Source: a candidate division KSB1 bacterium
GTDB lineage: Bacteria; Zhuqueibacterota; Zhuqueibacteria; JANLFK01; Oleimicrobiaceae
Assembly: GCA_024655945.1 (NCBI GenBank)
Contig: JANLFK010000004.1
Coordinates: forward strand, 130,370 to 194,369
Reading direction: 5' to 3'
Length of the DNA: 64,000 nt
The notes below the pieces were generated by a model. That model saw only the letters and a program-made list of their open reading frames with translations. It was not told the origin of the DNA and did no database searches. Below, in pieces: positions 60,722-64,000 of this stretch. The first letter of the stretch is position 1. Each line of letters opens with the position of its first letter. Made by a program: the position numbers and the translations under genes.

Positions 60722-62806
60722 ATGCGTTTGCGGAAACGCCAGGCCACGTGTGGCCCGTGGTGGTGGGAGTGGCGGAAACAAGGAAGAGGCCTGCGCACGG
60801 TGAAGCTCCAGGCGAAGATTGTCCTGCTTCTGGCAGTGCTCATCTTCTTCTTCACCACGGTGGAGTATGGCATCCTGCGGTTGCGCATCGCGCAGTACCA
60901 CCGCGCCGTGGATCGCGACTACGCAGAGGCCAATTTCCGCCGGTGTGCGGCCTTGCTGCAGCAAGAGGAGCGGCAATTGCGCGCGGCGGCCCGTGCGCTC
61001 GCCGGACAGGGCGTCGCCAGGGTCAAGGCGCTCACTTTTTCTTGCCGCAGCATGCAGTCCGCGATGGGGTCGCTCGTCCCGCCGTTTGACTTTGCCGCCT
61101 TAGCTGACCGCGGGAGCCTGGAGTGGTTGATGTTCGCCGATTCGGCCACCGCCGCGCGGTGTGGGCAGAGTGTGCAGGTTGCTCTTGCTCCCCTGCTTCC
61201 GCTCTCCGCCGCCGACACCTCCGGCCTCCTCAATACCACGTCCGGTCCGGTGGCCTTGGCAATTGCTCCCTGTTGGCGAGAAGGCCAGCGGCTTGTAGTC
61301 GGTCGCTTCCTGCCGCAGCGCATCGCGCGCGCAGCCACGCCATGGGAGTTAGAGGCTACCTTCGGCAGCGTCGAAGACACAGGCGGTCCTCAAGAGGTAG
61401 TGATCGACTACGGCCGCCCGGCGCAGCTTGTGGCACGCGGCGTACTGCTTGACATCGCCGGCAGACCCACCATCCGCTTAGAGGTCGCTATCCCGAAGGT
61501 CTTCTTGGCGCGCGGCGAGCAGACGCTCCTTCTTGCTCTGCTGGCCAACACGGCCATCGGCCTGGCCGTAGCCTTCATCGTCATGGCCTTGTTCCAAAAG
61601 CTTGTCATCAAGCGCATTAACTCCCTGGTCGACCAGGTGGCGGCGATTCGTGCCACGGGGGACTTTGGGCTGCGCGTGCAAGTGGCCGGCACGGACGAAG
61701 TCGGCACCTTAGCGACGGCTTTCAACGAGGCACTGGCGCGGCTCCACCAAATGGCGCAGCGCATCGAAGAGTCCGAGCAGCGCTATGCCACGCTGGTCGA
61801 ACAGTCCCGGGACGGCGTGGCCATTGTCGTGGACGGCAAGGTGCGATTTGCCAATCGCCGGCTGATGGACATGGCAGGGTGTACAGACCTCGAACAGTTG
61901 GCTGCGGGCGGCTTGAGCTCCTTGCCTGAGGAGGTACGTCAGCAGCTGAGCGCTTCCTCGCCTGGAGCACCGCCATCGTCGGGGACCGCGCCCGTTCGCC
62001 TCCTGGCTTCCAGCGGAGAGGAGATGGAGTTGGAGGTGGACCTGGTGCGCGGAACCTATGAGGGCCAACAGGCCACCTTCCTCTACCTGCGCGATGTTAG
62101 CGAGGAGAAGCGCATGGAGCGCCATCTGCAGCGGGTGGATAAGCTCACCTCGCTGGGCCAGCTTTCCTCTGGGATCGCCCACGAGATCCGCACGCCCCTT
62201 GGCAGCATCCAGCTCAACCTCGACCACCTCCTGCAATGCACGCAACTCACCAAAGAGCAGCGGCATGTGCTGGAGAGCAGTATGGAGGCCGTCAACCGCA
62301 TCTCCAGCATTGTGCAACGCACCCTGGATTTTGCCCGGCCGGCCGAGCCGAGCCTCGAAAAGCTCCAGATCCGGCAGGTGGTTGACAATGTGCTGAAAAT
62401 GATGGCTACCAACCTGAGCAAGGCTAAAGTCGCGGTGGTGCAAGAGTGGGCAGATGACCTTCCCCTGGTTCAAGCTGACTGGCAGAAGCTCAATCAGGCG
62501 TTTGTCAACATTGTGCTCAATGCCGTACAGGCTATGCCACGTGGCGGGCGTCTGCGCATTTGGGGCAAGCGACGCGCCGCCGGAGAGACGCCCATGGTGG
62601 AGGTCGGGTTTGAGGATACGGGCGTGGGGATTGCACCGGAGGACCTCCGCCGCGTCTTTGACCCCTTCTTCACCACCAAGTACGAAGGGGTCGGCTTGGG
62701 CCTCTCGGTGGTGCACCGCATCGTTGAATCGCATCGGGCCACCATTGGTATCACGAGCAAGCTTGGGGAAGGGACCACAGTCTGCATCCTTTTCCCGGCT
62801 GCCTGA
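60722..62806 (+). CDS. Membrane sensor histidine kinase with CHASE4-like, HAMP and PAS domains
   Basis: 694 residues from ATG 60722; a GTG at 60800 (GGAAGAGG upstream) is an alternative that would remove 26 charged or Trp-rich residues. Membrane helix about 33-52, a periplasmic CHASE4-like domain (to about 280), a second helix, a HAMP domain, a PAS domain (YATLVEQSRDGVAIVVDGKV), H-box SSGIAHEIRTPLGS, and N (NIVLNAVQAMP), G1 (DTGVGIA), F and G2 (GVGLGLSVV) boxes. It is followed after 16 bases by an NtrC-type regulator, its probable partner. Confidence 0.92.
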   Translation: MRLRKRQATCGPWWWEWRKQGRGLRTVKLQAKIVLLLAVLIFFFTTVEYGILRLRIAQYHRAVDRDYAEANFRRCAALLQQEERQLRAAARALAGQGVARVKALTFSCRSMQSAMGSLVPPFDFAALADRGSLEWLMFADSATAARCGQSVQVALAPLLPLSAADTSGLLNTTSGPVALAIAPCWREGQRLVVGRFLPQRIARAATPWELEATFGSVEDTGGPQEVVIDYGRPAQLVARGVLLDIAGRPTIRLEVAIPKVFLARGEQTLLLALLANTAIGLAVAFIVMALFQKLVIKRINSLVDQVAAIRATGDFGLRVQVAGTDEVGTLATAFNEALARLHQMAQRIEESEQRYATLVEQSRDGVAIVVDGKVRFANRRLMDMAGCTDLEQLAAGGLSSLPEEVRQQLSASSPGAPPSSGTAPVRLLASSGEEMELEVDLVRGTYEGQQATFLYLRDVSEEKRMERHLQRVDKLTSLGQLSSGIAHEIRTPLGSIQLNLDHLLQCTQLTKEQRHVLESSMEAVNRISSIVQRTLDFARPAEPSLEKLQIRQVVDNVLKMMATNLSKAKVAVVQEWADDLPLVQADWQKLNQAFVNIVLNAVQAMPRGGRLRIWGKRRAAGETPMVEVGFEDTGVGIAPEDLRRVFDPFFTTKYEGVGLGLSVVHRIVESHRATIGITSKLGEGTTVCILFPAA

Positions 62807-62822
62807 GAGCAGAGAGGAGAAG

Positions 62823-64000
<1,178 letters not shown>

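Overview
The window is GC-rich, gene-dense DNA from a Gram-negative bacterium. Evidence for an outer membrane: a TonB-dependent receptor, several predicted outer-membrane barrels, CsgG and LPP20 relatives, and two secreted proteins ending in a Por/T9SS-like C-terminal sorting domain. Together with PEGA repeats, a DUF5916 protein and a Pyrococcus-like hydBGDA hydrogenase, this suggests an anaerobic or thermophilic member of the FCB superphylum (KSB1-, Calditrichaeota- or Zixibacteria-like). No rRNA or marker phylogeny is available here, so the placement is inference.

Region 1 (1-17155, all minus strand) is a redox-signalling island. From promoter-distal to proximal it holds a HEAT/P-loop/WD40-like protein, a receiver fused to a glycine-cleavage-H-like domain, a Cache sensor kinase, a hydrogenase maturation protease, the four subunits of a group-3b-type NiFe (sulf)hydrogenase (alpha, delta, gamma, beta), a single-domain receiver, a receiver-PAS-kinase hybrid and a double-receiver protein. 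Gaps are short or genes overlap from 13442 down to 151, so this is probably one operon of about 13 kb. Upstream lie an NtrC-type regulator and a second Cache kinase that is a paralogue of the first.

Region 2 (17225-30402, plus strand) starts from a good sigma70-like promoter carrying a perfect palindrome. It encodes an EcfA/CbiO-like ATPase with an altered H-loop, a solute-binding-protein/permease fusion, a MalG-type permease, a Tat-exported amidase, a double-ACT protein, a GNAT-like protein, a secreted TonB-C-like protein, a long transketolase-like enzyme, a Gfo/Idh/MocA oxidoreductase and a HAD phosphatase.

Region 3 (30451-35135, minus strand) holds two damaged genes. One is a large secreted protein whose signal peptide is in another frame. 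The other is a CsgG-like/PEGA protein broken by a TAG codon and a frameshift. Region 4 (35595-39132, plus strand) is a nickel locus: NikR, a TonB-dependent receptor, an ECF S-component-like protein and a SAM methyltransferase, with NikR-operator-like sites before nikR and the receptor gene. It plausibly supplies Ni for the hydrogenase.

Region 5 (39180-57680, minus strand) holds a DUF374 acyltransferase, a barrel/coiled-coil/TPR fusion protein, an unknown protein, a zinc alcohol dehydrogenase and a secreted metalloprotease. These are followed by der, a DUF512 radical-SAM-like gene, an AI-2E-family transporter, a five-gene envelope cassette (FecR, CsgG, FlgT-like, TPR-SLH lipoprotein, LPP20-like), tRNA-Gly(CCC), miaA and mutL. 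Region 6 (58075-64000, plus strand) has a DUF5916 outer-membrane protein, a sensor kinase with PAS, and a truncated NtrC-family regulator whose GAFTGA loop reads GTFTGG.
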